A stretch of DNA of 14,772 nucleotides, from the NCBI GenBank assembly GCA_964627855.1, contig CAZVLE010000034.1, positions 1 to 14,772 of the forward strand. Reading direction: 5' to 3'. Of this stretch, positions 1 to 6,443 are shown piece after piece. The position numbers were made by a program, and so were the translations under genes. This stretch comes from CAZVLE01 sp964627855 (GTDB lineage: Bacteria > Bacillota > Dethiobacteria > DTU022). The notes under the pieces were generated by a model. That model was not told where the DNA came from and ran no database searches. It saw only the letters and a program-made list of their open reading frames with translations. The first letter of the stretch is position 1; each line of letters opens with the position of its first letter.

Positions 1-211
1 CTTGGGGATAATCGCTTGCAACCCTGATCCAGGCGCGGTCATCAGAACCATCGTCAACACAGATTATTTGCGACAGCTCGGCAACTTCTGTAATTACCTC
101 TAAAACACTAATTATCCTTGATCCTTCGTTGTAAAAGGGTATTATACAGGTGCAGCTATATGGCGTATTATCCTATATTATTGTTTCAAAATGGGTTTTT
201 CCCCGCTCCAT
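1..211 (-). pseudogene. Family 2 glycosyltransferase, 5' end only, interrupted by in-frame TAG
   Basis: The gene runs off the left edge. On the minus strand an AAGGAGGG site (217-224) stands 5 bases before an ATG at 211. The frame reads MERGKTHFETII, then TAG (173-175), then continues open to the edge as DNTPYSCTCIIPFYNEGSRI and later CVDDGSDDRAW. IIPFYNEGSRI and VDDGSDD are the N-terminal nucleotide-sugar-binding motifs of GT-A fold, family 2 glycosyltransferases, which transfer a sugar from a nucleotide sugar to lipid or polysaccharide acceptors at the membrane. No ATG follows the TAG before the conserved block, so the natural start seems to be the ATG ahead of the stop. The simplest reading is a nonsense-mutated gene; stop-codon read-through or a sequencing error are alternatives. 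The acceptor and full length cannot be judged. Confidence 0.6.
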
Positions 212-274
212 CTTATCCCTCCTTGATTAAATATTGCCTTCATCTACAAATAACCTCTAAATATTATAACTTCT

Positions 275-316
275 TCTGCCTACGTTTCTTGCTAAAGAAA
301 CCTTTTAGGTAGTATG
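275..316. repeat. Direct repeat copy 1, with perfect 7-bp hairpin
   Basis: This stretch matches 655-697 over about 42 bases, with identical blocks TCTGCC and ACGTTTCTTGCTAAAGAA. Here the centre forms a perfect inverted repeat: GTTTCTT (284-290), loop GCTA, AAGAAAC (295-301). On the minus strand it reads TYYLKGFFSKKRRQKKL followed by TAA (264-266), like the basic C-terminus of a protein. It lies just upstream of the GT2 start, so it may be the tail of a lost upstream gene, or a hairpin element. No recognised repeat family. Confidence 0.6.
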
Positions 317-400
317 TTGTTCCATTTAAGCATTAATCATCTCAATACTCCTCGCCTGGCCATTACCACGCAGGTGACTTTTTTTGATGTTCGTCTGCAT

Positions 401-624
401 TCATTGGTTATCACCATCACTTTCGTAGGTAATTTCATCAAAGATTCTTTCATAAGATATTAAAAACATTAATTTTAGTTGAATGGAAATGCCGTTTTTC
501 ACATCGATAAGGACAATTATTATATCTCCAGGTTTAATAGCGTGGCCTTTCTTCAGCCGGTTCGCCCATGTTTTAAAAAAATGGCTTTGCGGGTTTAACC
601 ATCCTTTGCTTCACCGATAGACAT
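401..624 (-). pseudogene. Small unidentified gene, apparently frameshifted
   Basis: On the minus strand an ATG at 624 opens a short frame, MSIGEAKDG, ending in TAA. The adjacent frame is open from 610 to TGA at 401-403 and reads WLNPQSHFFKTWANRLKKG, then HAIKPGDIIIVLIDVKNG, ISIQLKLMFLISYERIFDEI and TYESDGDNQ. One indel near the GAT-GGT-TAA would join them into about 75 residues with a protein-like pattern of alternating charged and hydrophobic stretches. I do not recognise the family. It lies downstream of the FMN-binding gene and upstream of the GT2 fragment on the same strand. It could be a decayed gene, or a chance open frame. Confidence 0.35.
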
Positions 625-654
625 AATTAAAAGTATCATGCTCACTTCAATTGA

Positions 655-697
655 TCTGCCGACGTTTCTTGCTAAAGAACCCTTCCCAGATAATATG
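655..697. repeat. Direct repeat copy 2
   Basis: Second copy of the repeat at 275-316. On the minus strand it reads RHIIWEGFFSKKRRQIN then TGA; removal of one G would restore YYLGRFFSKKRRQ, matching copy 1 (YYLKGFFSKKRRQ) across the whole unit. The hairpin is weaker here (5-bp arms TTCTT/AAGAA). It begins just after the stop of the FMN-binding gene. Conservation of the amino-acid sequence across third-base changes suggests a coding origin, as duplicated gene ends. Confidence 0.55.
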
Positions 698-704
698 CCG
701 GTTA

Positions 705-1091
705 TTATAACCCGCTTAGGGCCGCTTCAACTGCTTTCAAGAAGGCTTTGCTGGAAACCGTAGCCCCCGTATTTATATCTACATCCAATGACTGATTGGC
801 GATAATCCGACCTGTCAATTCCTTCTCCAAAGCGCCGCCTTTATCAAGCTGAATGGCTACAATCTTTCCGCCTTGAACTGTAACTTCCACCCTGTATGTC
901 CACCTGTAGCGATTGAATTCACCCTTGTAGACTCCGTCTGATATTTGATCCGGACTCACATCATTAATCACAATTTCCTGCATCTCCGGCAGTCCTCTGG
1001 AAGCAGCAAAATAACCTCCTCCAAGGATAATTAAAAGTAGAACAAAAATAATACCAATAACTCTTAGCGTCTTGTTTCTTCGGCCTTTCAT
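705..1091 (-). CDS. Membrane-anchored FMN-binding domain protein
   Basis: A 128-residue protein with a basic N-terminus (MKGRRNK), one membrane segment at about residues 10-30, and an extracytoplasmic FMN_bind domain (about 45-126). The diagnostic part is at residues 103-114, VDINTGATVSSK, matching the D-x-(S/T)-G-A-T-x-(S/T)-S motif of RnfG/NqrC-type domains. In those proteins the threonine of the motif (here T111) carries covalently linked FMN. It is a minimal version of the domain, so it probably acts as a small outside-facing electron carrier rather than as a subunit of a full Rnf complex. No Rnf genes or ApbE flavin transferase are in the window. AAGGAGG seven bases before the ATG supports the start. 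It is divergent from phoH. The partner is unknown. Confidence 0.85.
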   Translation of the reverse strand: MKGRRNKTLRVIGIIFVLLLIILGGGYFAASRGLPEMQEIVINDVSPDQISDGVYKGEFNRYRWTYRVEVTVQGGKIVAIQLDKGGALEKELTGRIIANQSLDVDINTGATVSSKAFLKAVEAALSGL

Positions 1092-1475
1092 TTTTTATCC
1101 TCCTTCATCAGATACATGCCTTCCTTCGACCTTGCCCTGATAAGATAACCATTTTCTTTAGATCGCGTTGTTTATAAACTGAACCTGATCATAGATACAT
1201 CAAATATCTGATTACGGTTGCAAATATTATAATACCCACATGTTAAATTTAGGTTAAACCAATAGTTTTATATGATTCTAAAGTTATAATAAGTACTAAT
1301 TACAATTGATAGCAGAGGGTGAAAAATGACTGTTAAAAAAAATTATGAAATGGGTGATTATATAGAACATCTAAACCATTAGGGCAAAGTTAGTTCAAAT
1401 GAAACATTCTATTATTTCTGCATACCAATATCTTTATCATAAATCGTGGGATGATGATAAGGGATGTGATATTGC
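1092..1475. other. Divergent intergenic region between the FMN-binding gene and phoH
   Basis: About 380 AT-rich bases between divergent genes. TATAAT hexamers occur at 1228-1233 and 1285-1290 (plus), and the first also reads TATAAT on the minus strand (1226-1231). None has a convincing -35 box at 16-18 bases, so promoters are likely but not placed. A short ORF with a ribosome binding site lies at 1326-1382. I see no hairpin terminator, riboswitch or tRNA. Confidence 0.4.
1326..1382 (+). CDS. 18-codon ORF with ribosome binding site, stopped by TAG; possible gene remnant
   Basis: GAGGGTG, 4-5 bases before ATG 1326, precedes MTVKKNYEMGDYIEHLNH and a TAG (1380-1382). The same frame stays open after the TAG for another 20 codons (GKVSSNETFYYFCIPISLS) up to TAA. 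The pattern GDYIEH...GKV resembles the opening of small SH3-like or KOW-like domains (GD-x-V-x-H...G-x-G-x-V), such as the PcrA/UvrD C-terminal and DUF3553 domains, so this may be the stub of such a gene. That similarity is weak and from memory. It may be a leader peptide, a remnant or chance. Confidence 0.25.
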   Translation: MTVKKNYEMGDYIEHLNH

Positions 1476-2804
1476 TTGAAAAAGATTTACCTTCTTGATA
1501 CCAGTGTCCTGCTCCAATCGCCAAATGCTGTGCTCGGTTTTCAGGACAACCTGATTGTTCTTCCCGGTTGTGTCCTGGAAGAGCTGGATAATATGAAAAA
1601 AGCGGCTGATTATGAAATCCGGGCCAATGCCCGCTGGGTAGTACGTTTTTTAGATCAGCTTCGCTCGCAAGGCAAACTAAACCATGGAGTAACTTTGCCC
1701 AATGGCGGCGAGCTGCGAGTAGAGATGAACTTTATAGATAACAACCCCGACCTGCCCTGCTCCTGGCCAAATGACAAGAGAGATAACAGGATTCTGGCTG
1801 TTGCAAAAAATCTTCAAAAAATAAATCAACCGGTAATCATCGTTACCAAGGATGTTTTTTTAAGAATCAAGGCCGACGTTATAGGGGTTCCGGCCCAGGA
1901 TTACAGGAATGAACAGGTCGAGTTTGATATTGATGAACAGTATCGGGGATGGGAAGAAAAGGATGTTCCCGAAGAATTAATCGACAGCATCTATAAAAAT
2001 AACCAGGTGCCCTGGAACGGGGCACCCAACCCGGTAAACAAGTTTTTTCTGTTTAAAGCCGAAGGCAGCGCTCAAAAAACAGCATTGGCCCGCTACCGGG
2101 AAGGGCGAATGGTATTGCTTAATGATACCCGGCCTGATTTTTACGGTTTTAAGCTGAACCTGCTGCAAAAATATGCCCGCGAAGCGCTACGCGACGACAG
2201 CATCCCCATGGTGACTTTAGTAGGAGCAACAGGCAGTGGGAAGACGCTTCTCTCCCTGGGGGTTGGCCTGGAAAAAATCTTCGATGGAAATATTTACCGG
2301 CGCATGCTGATCTGCCGACCCAATGTGAGTATGGGCGAGGAGATTGGTTTTTTACCCGGCGATGAAAAAGAGAAAATTGCTCCCTATATGCGGCCTATAT
2401 ATGACAACCTGGAGCAGCTGGTGGACTCTCATCCGGATCGTTATGACAACGAACATGAACTTGACGGCAAAGTTGCCTACCTTTTCACGACCAGAAAGAT
2501 TGTAACAGAGGCTATTGCTTACCTGCAGGGGCGATCAATCGTGGGCCAGTATATCTTAATCGATGAAGCACAAAACTTGACTCCTAAACAGGCCAAGGGG
2601 ATCATTACCCGGGCAGGAGAGGGAACCAAGATCGTTCTGGTTGGCGACCCGGAGCAGATAAACAATCCCTTCCTTGATTCAAGGACAAACGGGCTTTCAT
2701 GGGCTGTCGAGAAAATGAAGGGCAGCCCTCTGCACGCTCATATTACCCTGACCGAAACTAAACGGTCCAACCTGGCCATGGAAGCGGCACGGCTGATGAA
2801 ATGA
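1476..2804 (+). CDS. PIN domain-PhoH family ATPase (YlaK type)
   Basis: A 442-residue cytoplasmic protein with two parts. Residues 1-140 are a PIN RNase domain with the expected acidic residues D8 (YLLDTSVLL), E35, D103 (DNRI) and D126 (TKD). Residues ~200-442 are the PhoH P-loop ATPase, with Walker A GATGSGKT at 250-257 and Walker B ILIDEAQ (D363, E364), followed by GDPEQIN, a helicase-like motif. Family members (PhoH2, B. subtilis YlaK, also 442 residues) couple ATP-driven RNA unwinding to PIN-mediated cleavage; the exact RNA targets are unsettled. The start is a TTG at 1476: it gives the family's normal N-terminus (MKKIYLLDTS), and AAGGGA lies about 10 bases upstream. Monocistronic here, convergent with the glycosidase block. 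The old link to phosphate starvation should not be assumed. Confidence 0.92.
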   Translation: MKKIYLLDTSVLLQSPNAVLGFQDNLIVLPGCVLEELDNMKKAADYEIRANARWVVRFLDQLRSQGKLNHGVTLPNGGELRVEMNFIDNNPDLPCSWPNDKRDNRILAVAKNLQKINQPVIIVTKDVFLRIKADVIGVPAQDYRNEQVEFDIDEQYRGWEEKDVPEELIDSIYKNNQVPWNGAPNPVNKFFLFKAEGSAQKTALARYREGRMVLLNDTRPDFYGFKLNLLQKYAREALRDDSIPMVTLVGATGSGKTLLSLGVGLEKIFDGNIYRRMLICRPNVSMGEEIGFLPGDEKEKIAPYMRPIYDNLEQLVDSHPDRYDNEHELDGKVAYLFTTRKIVTEAIAYLQGRSIVGQYILIDEAQNLTPKQAKGIITRAGEGTKIVLVGDPEQINNPFLDSRTNGLSWAVEKMKGSPLHAHITLTETKRSNLAMEAARLMK

Positions 2805-2940
2805 AGATGGCTTTATAGATAAGTATAATGATTATTACAGACTTTTTCATGCAAAATAAATCCTCTCTGGCATAGGCATTGTTACCTGCTATTACAGAGT
2901 TTCAACTGATCAAGTTTTGAAGATAACATTTGACAAGCAA

Positions 2941-3163
2941 CTATCCCGGGTGATACAGATTGACGCTTTTGATTTCCGGGTGATGGTAATGATCGACCTT
3001 GATCTGTCCTGTGCCAAGCTGGATCGCTTCTTACAGAAAGGATTGATTCTAAGCGGGTTTCAGGCAGGCGATGCTTCAGTTCACGGGCAACGTGAAGGGA
3101 GTTGCCTGTACCGGAAAAATAATAAATATTTGAACCGGCCAAATTATGTCCCCTTTGAGTCAT
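2941..3163 (-). pseudogene. EFR1-type flavodoxin/ferredoxin gene remnant with internal deletion
   Basis: The N-terminal part reads NIYYFSGTGNSLHVARELKH, the FMN-phosphate-binding start of EFR1-family electron carriers (flavodoxin-like domain fused to a 2[4Fe-4S] ferredoxin domain, usually around 260 residues). After about 30 residues the sequence jumps. With a +1 shift, the next frame reads EAIQLGTGQIKVDHYHHPEI and ends YHPG-TAG at 2941, which resembles the family's C-terminal end (CPVEAIQ...RYHHPE). The bases TCTGTAAGAAGCGATCCAG look like the codons for PVEAIQ with one extra A. Both ends of the gene are therefore present, while the middle, with all cluster cysteines, is gone. The ATG at 3163 overlaps the end of the GH4 gene; the original start may have been closer to the IYYF block. 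It cannot encode a working protein. Confidence 0.72.
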
Positions 3164-4445
3164 TAAAGATGTAAGGTTTATGGGCGGTGATCATTTCTTC
3201 GACCAGGTTGTCGATCTGCTCAAGGGACAGCACTGCCGCTGCCAGGGGATCCAGCCGGCAGGCATAATAAATGTATTCCTTTTTTTTCTCAAGAATAGCC
3301 TTCACTGTCAGTTCCTGCACACTGATGTGATTTCTGTTGATCGCAGCCAGTTGGGGGGGTAATTCGCCGCTGTAAACCGGGGCAATGCCGTTGGCATCGA
3401 CCAGGCAGGGAACTTCTACACAACAACCATGGGGCAGGTTGTTTACGACTCCTCTATTTTCCACGTTACCGTAGATGAGGGCCGGTTGGTTGACTTCAAT
3501 GGCATGGATAATCGGAGCGGCATATTCCAGCGTGCGATAGTGCAGAGGCAGGTCCCGTCTGCCTGTGGCTATTTCCTCATTTTTCGCAAACTCCAGATCC
3601 TGTTCTTCGCAGCGCCGCAGGTACTCATCAATGGGGATCTGCAGCTTTTCAATTAGATCATCACGGGTAATAAAATAGGGAACATATTCGGCCATATGCT
3701 CACTAGACTCTGAAACAAAATAACCGAAGTGTTTCATGATTTCAAAGCGGACGCGATCCGATGAATAGACAAGCGGGTCTTCCATTTTCTCAAAAAGCAG
3801 GGGGTAAAGATCCCTCCCCTTGTGAGACAGCTCCAGAAACCAGCAAATATGATTTATACCGGCAGCCCTGTAGCTCAGTTCGCCAATCGGGATATCCATG
3901 TAGTTGGCCAGCATGGCCGACGTCAACTGGATACTGTGACAAAGTCCGACAGTTTCGATTGCGGAAGCGCGGTATGCAGCCCAGACATTCATTGCCATGG
4001 GGTTGGAATAATTAATTAAAAGGGCTTCCGGGCAATATTGTTCCATCTGCCTGCAGATGTCAACAACAACCGGAATAGTCCGCAGAGCCCTGAATATACC
4101 TCCAATGCCGTGGGTATCGGCAATAGTTTGCCTTAGACCATATTTAGCGGGAATGGTAAAATCAGTAAGGGTGGCTGAAAAGCCTCCAACCTGAACCATG
4201 TTGATCACGTAATCGGCTCCGGCCAGCGCTTTCTGCAAATCATCAGTTACCCTTACCACAGCTTTGGCCCCCTCCGCCTCAATGCGACGACGGGCAAAGC
4301 CTTCGGATACCGCCAACCGTTGGGGATCAATGTCATGCAGAGAAAACTCGAGGTCATCCTTCAGCTCAGGAAAGGTAAGCAGATCGCCTAAAATATTGTT
4401 GGCGAAAACAACACTTCCGGCGCCAATCATTGCTACCCTGGCCAT
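3144..4445 (-). CDS. melA: GH4 family alpha-galactosidase (MelA-like)
   Basis: A 433-residue NAD- and metal-dependent glycosidase. The N-terminus carries the Rossmann loop VAMIGAGSVVFANNILGD (5-21). It also has DTHGIGGIFRALRTIP (110-125), NYSNPM (145-150), the metal/specificity motif CHSI (C169, H170, S171) and GINH (196-199). In GH4 the CHS signature goes with alpha-galactosidases and related alpha-glycosidases, whereas phospho-beta-glucosidases have CN-x-P, phospho-alpha-glucosidases CDMP and alpha-glucuronidases CHG. The overall resemblance to E. coli MelA is strong. It would hydrolyse imported melibiose or raffinose-type sugars in the cytoplasm by the family's oxidation-elimination mechanism. 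AGGAGG five to seven bases before the ATG fixes the start. The gap to pheA upstream is only 36 bases with no terminator, so co-transcription is likely. Substrate preference between alpha-galactosides and alpha-glucosides is inferred from the motif. Confidence 0.9.
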   Translation of the reverse strand: MARVAMIGAGSVVFANNILGDLLTFPELKDDLEFSLHDIDPQRLAVSEGFARRRIEAEGAKAVVRVTDDLQKALAGADYVINMVQVGGFSATLTDFTIPAKYGLRQTIADTHGIGGIFRALRTIPVVVDICRQMEQYCPEALLINYSNPMAMNVWAAYRASAIETVGLCHSIQLTSAMLANYMDIPIGELSYRAAGINHICWFLELSHKGRDLYPLLFEKMEDPLVYSSDRVRFEIMKHFGYFVSESSEHMAEYVPYFITRDDLIEKLQIPIDEYLRRCEEQDLEFAKNEEIATGRRDLPLHYRTLEYAAPIIHAIEVNQPALIYGNVENRGVVNNLPHGCCVEVPCLVDANGIAPVYSGELPPQLAAINRNHISVQELTVKAILEKKKEYIYYACRLDPLAAAVLSLEQIDNLVEEMITAHKPYIFNDSKGT

Positions 4446-4481
4446 TAATCCGCCTCCTGCCCGGCAAATGTCAGATGCTAT

Positions 4482-5537
4482 CTAACCTACTGTTTTTTCG
4501 TTATAACAACCCAGCACCCTGAAGCCGGAAGTCTGAGCTTCGGCTTTTTCGAGGGTTTTGATAACGACCGAATCTTTAACTGAACCGTCAAAATCAAGGA
4601 AAAATGAATAATTACCGGGCTCATTGGGAATTGACTCGATCCTGGTCAGGTTTATTCCTGCACTGGCAAATAGTTCCAGCACACCAAAGAGAGTGCCTGC
4701 CTTGTGCTCCGTGGTGAAAGTAATTGTGCATTTGCTGCCCTCAACACTGTTTACACTTTTCGATAGTAACAGGAACCTGGTGCGGTTGCTGCTTAAGTCT
4801 TCGATATTCTCTTTGAGAACGGTAAGGTTATAGAGTTCTGCCGCCAGTTTGCCTGCAATACAGGCTGCCCCGCGCGGCTGCTGCTCAGCAAGCATGCGGG
4901 CAGCGCCGGCCGTATCATAATAGGGTATGGGTGTTAAGTTGTTACGCGACAGAAAACGCCGGCACTGGGCCAGGGCCTGGGAGTGTGAGTAAACTTCCCT
5001 GATTTCACGGTGATCTGTCCCGGGAACCATGAGCAGGGAATGGTGCACGGGCATATCGATAGCCCCGATGATTTGCAGATCGGTACTGATCAAGAGTTCA
5101 TTGACAGGCCCGATAATTCCACCCAGGTTATTTTCTACGGGGACAATACCATAATCGTACATGCCGCTGTTTACCCCTTCAAAAACTCCATTAAAGGTAG
5201 TGCAGGGTATGGTCACGTAATCTTTGTTGTAAAGCCTGATCGCCTCTTCACTGTAGGCGCCGTGTTCACCCTGAAAACCGGTAATAATCAGATTTTTTTC
5301 CTGCAGTTTTTTGCTATAATCCAGCACGGTATTATAGATACCCTGACTGAAATCGCTCTCCAGCAGGGCATTTGGGTTGTTAGATATTTTTTCGAGCACT
5401 TCTTTTTCACGCTGTGGATCTTCAATGCGATCTTTGAACCTCTTGGCCATCAAAGCCTGTTCCATGCGATCGTTAAAAAGTTTAAGTATCTTCGAATCGA
5501 TCAAGTCAATATTTTGTCTGATTTCATCAAGTTTCAT
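4482..5537 (-). CDS. pheA: Bifunctional chorismate mutase-prephenate dehydratase (P-protein)
   Basis: A 351-residue protein with three domains. Residues 1-80 are an AroQ chorismate mutase (R7, R24, K35 and R43 fit the active-site basic residues). Residues 85-260 are prephenate dehydratase, with GFQGEHGAYSEEA, PVENNLGG (133-140), the SHSQALAQC region (184-192) and the catalytic NRTRF motif (T253). Residues ~268-345 are an ACT domain. It converts chorismate via prephenate to phenylpyruvate. The ACT effector-binding motifs normally read GAL and ESRP; here they are GTL (281-283) and ESIP (301-304), so the arginine is lost and feedback by phenylalanine may be altered. The ATG overlaps the aroF stop as ATGA, which points to translational coupling. 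It ends in TAG. Few doubts about identity. Confidence 0.95.
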   Translation of the reverse strand: MKLDEIRQNIDLIDSKILKLFNDRMEQALMAKRFKDRIEDPQREKEVLEKISNNPNALLESDFSQGIYNTVLDYSKKLQEKNLIITGFQGEHGAYSEEAIRLYNKDYVTIPCTTFNGVFEGVNSGMYDYGIVPVENNLGGIIGPVNELLISTDLQIIGAIDMPVHHSLLMVPGTDHREIREVYSHSQALAQCRRFLSRNNLTPIPYYDTAGAARMLAEQQPRGAACIAGKLAAELYNLTVLKENIEDLSSNRTRFLLLSKSVNSVEGSKCTITFTTEHKAGTLFGVLELFASAGINLTRIESIPNEPGNYSFFLDFDGSVKDSVVIKTLEKAEAQTSGFRVLGCYNEKTVG

Positions 5538-6382
5538 GATCTATCCCCACCTGTAGCTGCGGAATTAAAAACTTTTTTCCGCATAAAATTATTTAACTGA
5601 GTTATTTTCTGCATCAAGGCAGAAAATTGCTCTGGTGTTAACTGCTGATCGGCGTCACTTTTAGCCTCGCAGGGATTAATGTGGACTTCGAGTAACAGGC
5701 CGTCTGCCCCGGCGGCGATCGCGGCCAGGCTCATATTTTCAACCAGGCTGAGCCTGCCTGTTCCATGGGAAGGATCAACCAACACTGGGAGATGGCTCAA
5801 TTCTTTGATGGCCGGAACAATGCTCAGGTCGAGGGTGTTTCTGGTGTAAGTTTCAAAAGTCCTGATCCCTCTTTCACAGAGGATCACCTGGTGGTTGCCT
5901 TCGGCCAGAATGTACTCGGCACAGTTTAACCACTCTTTAAGTGTAGAATACATGCCCCGCTTTAAAAGCACTGGTTTGCCGGCTCTGCCGACTTCTTTAA
6001 GCAGGGAGTAGTTCTGCATATTCCGGGCTCCAATCTGCAGAATGTCGGCAAATTCGCAGACCCAGGAAACATCGCGCGGGTCAATTACCTCGGTCACAAT
6101 AGGTAACCCGGTAATATTTTTTGCCTTCTCGAGAATTCTTAACCCTTCCAGACCAAGGCCCTGAAAGTCATAGGGTGAAGTTCGCGGTTTAAAAGCGCCT
6201 CCCCTGAACATCATACCACCACCGGCCTTCACCGCTTCGGCAGTACGCAGGGTTTGCTCCTCACTCTCTACCCCGCATGGTCCGGCAATAACAACGAAAT
6301 CTTTGCCAATAACCATATTACCAACTTTGATGCGGGTCCTTTTTCCATCATCATTGAGTTTGACCAGCTTGAGATTTTGCAT
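5534..6382 (-). CDS. aroF: 3-deoxy-7-phosphoheptulonate (DAHP) synthase, short type I-beta form
   Basis: A 282-residue enzyme joining phosphoenolpyruvate and erythrose 4-phosphate, the first step of the shikimate pathway. Visible motifs are VIAGPCGVES (31-40; metal ligand C36), GGAFKPRTSPY (61-71), KRGM (141-144), DPSHGTGR (203-210; H206) and LLEVHINPCEAKSDADQ (E232, D243), giving the full Cys-His-Glu-Asp metal set. Only about 30 residues precede the barrel, so the N-terminal ferredoxin-like regulatory domain of Thermotoga-type enzymes is missing, as is any fused chorismate mutase of the Bacillus type. Nothing in it looks feedback-controlled by itself. GGAGTG stands 8 bases before the ATG. 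The gene has its own promoter (6415-6443) and overlaps pheA by 4 bases. The barrel is shared with KDO8P synthase, but the KPRTS motif and the pheA partner favour DAHP synthase. Confidence 0.94.
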   Translation of the reverse strand: MQNLKLVKLNDDGKRTRIKVGNMVIGKDFVVIAGPCGVESEEQTLRTAEAVKAGGGMMFRGGAFKPRTSPYDFQGLGLEGLRILEKAKNITGLPIVTEVIDPRDVSWVCEFADILQIGARNMQNYSLLKEVGRAGKPVLLKRGMYSTLKEWLNCAEYILAEGNHQVILCERGIRTFETYTRNTLDLSIVPAIKELSHLPVLVDPSHGTGRLSLVENMSLAAIAAGADGLLLEVHINPCEAKSDADQQLTPEQFSALMQKITQLNNFMRKKVFNSAATGGDRS

Positions 6383-6414
6383 AATTACACTCCGCTAAGC
6401 AGGATTATTTGAAG

Positions 6415-6443
6415 ATAATATCACAGCAACCCAGGGGGGTCAA
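6415..6443 (-). promoter_or_regulatory. Sigma-A-type promoter of aroF-pheA, overlapping the GH3 stop codon
   Basis: On the minus strand TTGACC (6443-6438) and TATTAT (6420-6415) are separated by exactly 17 bases, each matching 5 of 6 consensus positions, with a TG two bases before the -10 box. The -35 box contains the TGA stop of the GH3 gene (6442-6440). Initiation would be near 6408, leaving about 25 bases before the aroF ATG, too short for a T-box or attenuator. Confidence 0.65.

Noticed and set aside
284..308. Hairpin followed by CTTTT as a rho-independent terminator
   Set aside because: The stem is AT-rich and the T-run is short; the second copy of the unit does not keep the hairpin.
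118..312. 64-codon plus-strand open frame
   Set aside because: It is antisense to the GT2 start and copy 1 of the repeat; no ribosome binding site and a random-looking product.
1285..1290. TATAAT as the phoH or micro-ORF promoter
   Set aside because: No -35 box at 16-18 bases and no TG extension, so it is only mentioned in the intergenic entry.
5010..5600. 196-codon plus-strand open frame
   Set aside because: Antisense shadow of pheA and the end of aroF; both sense genes have full catalytic motifs.
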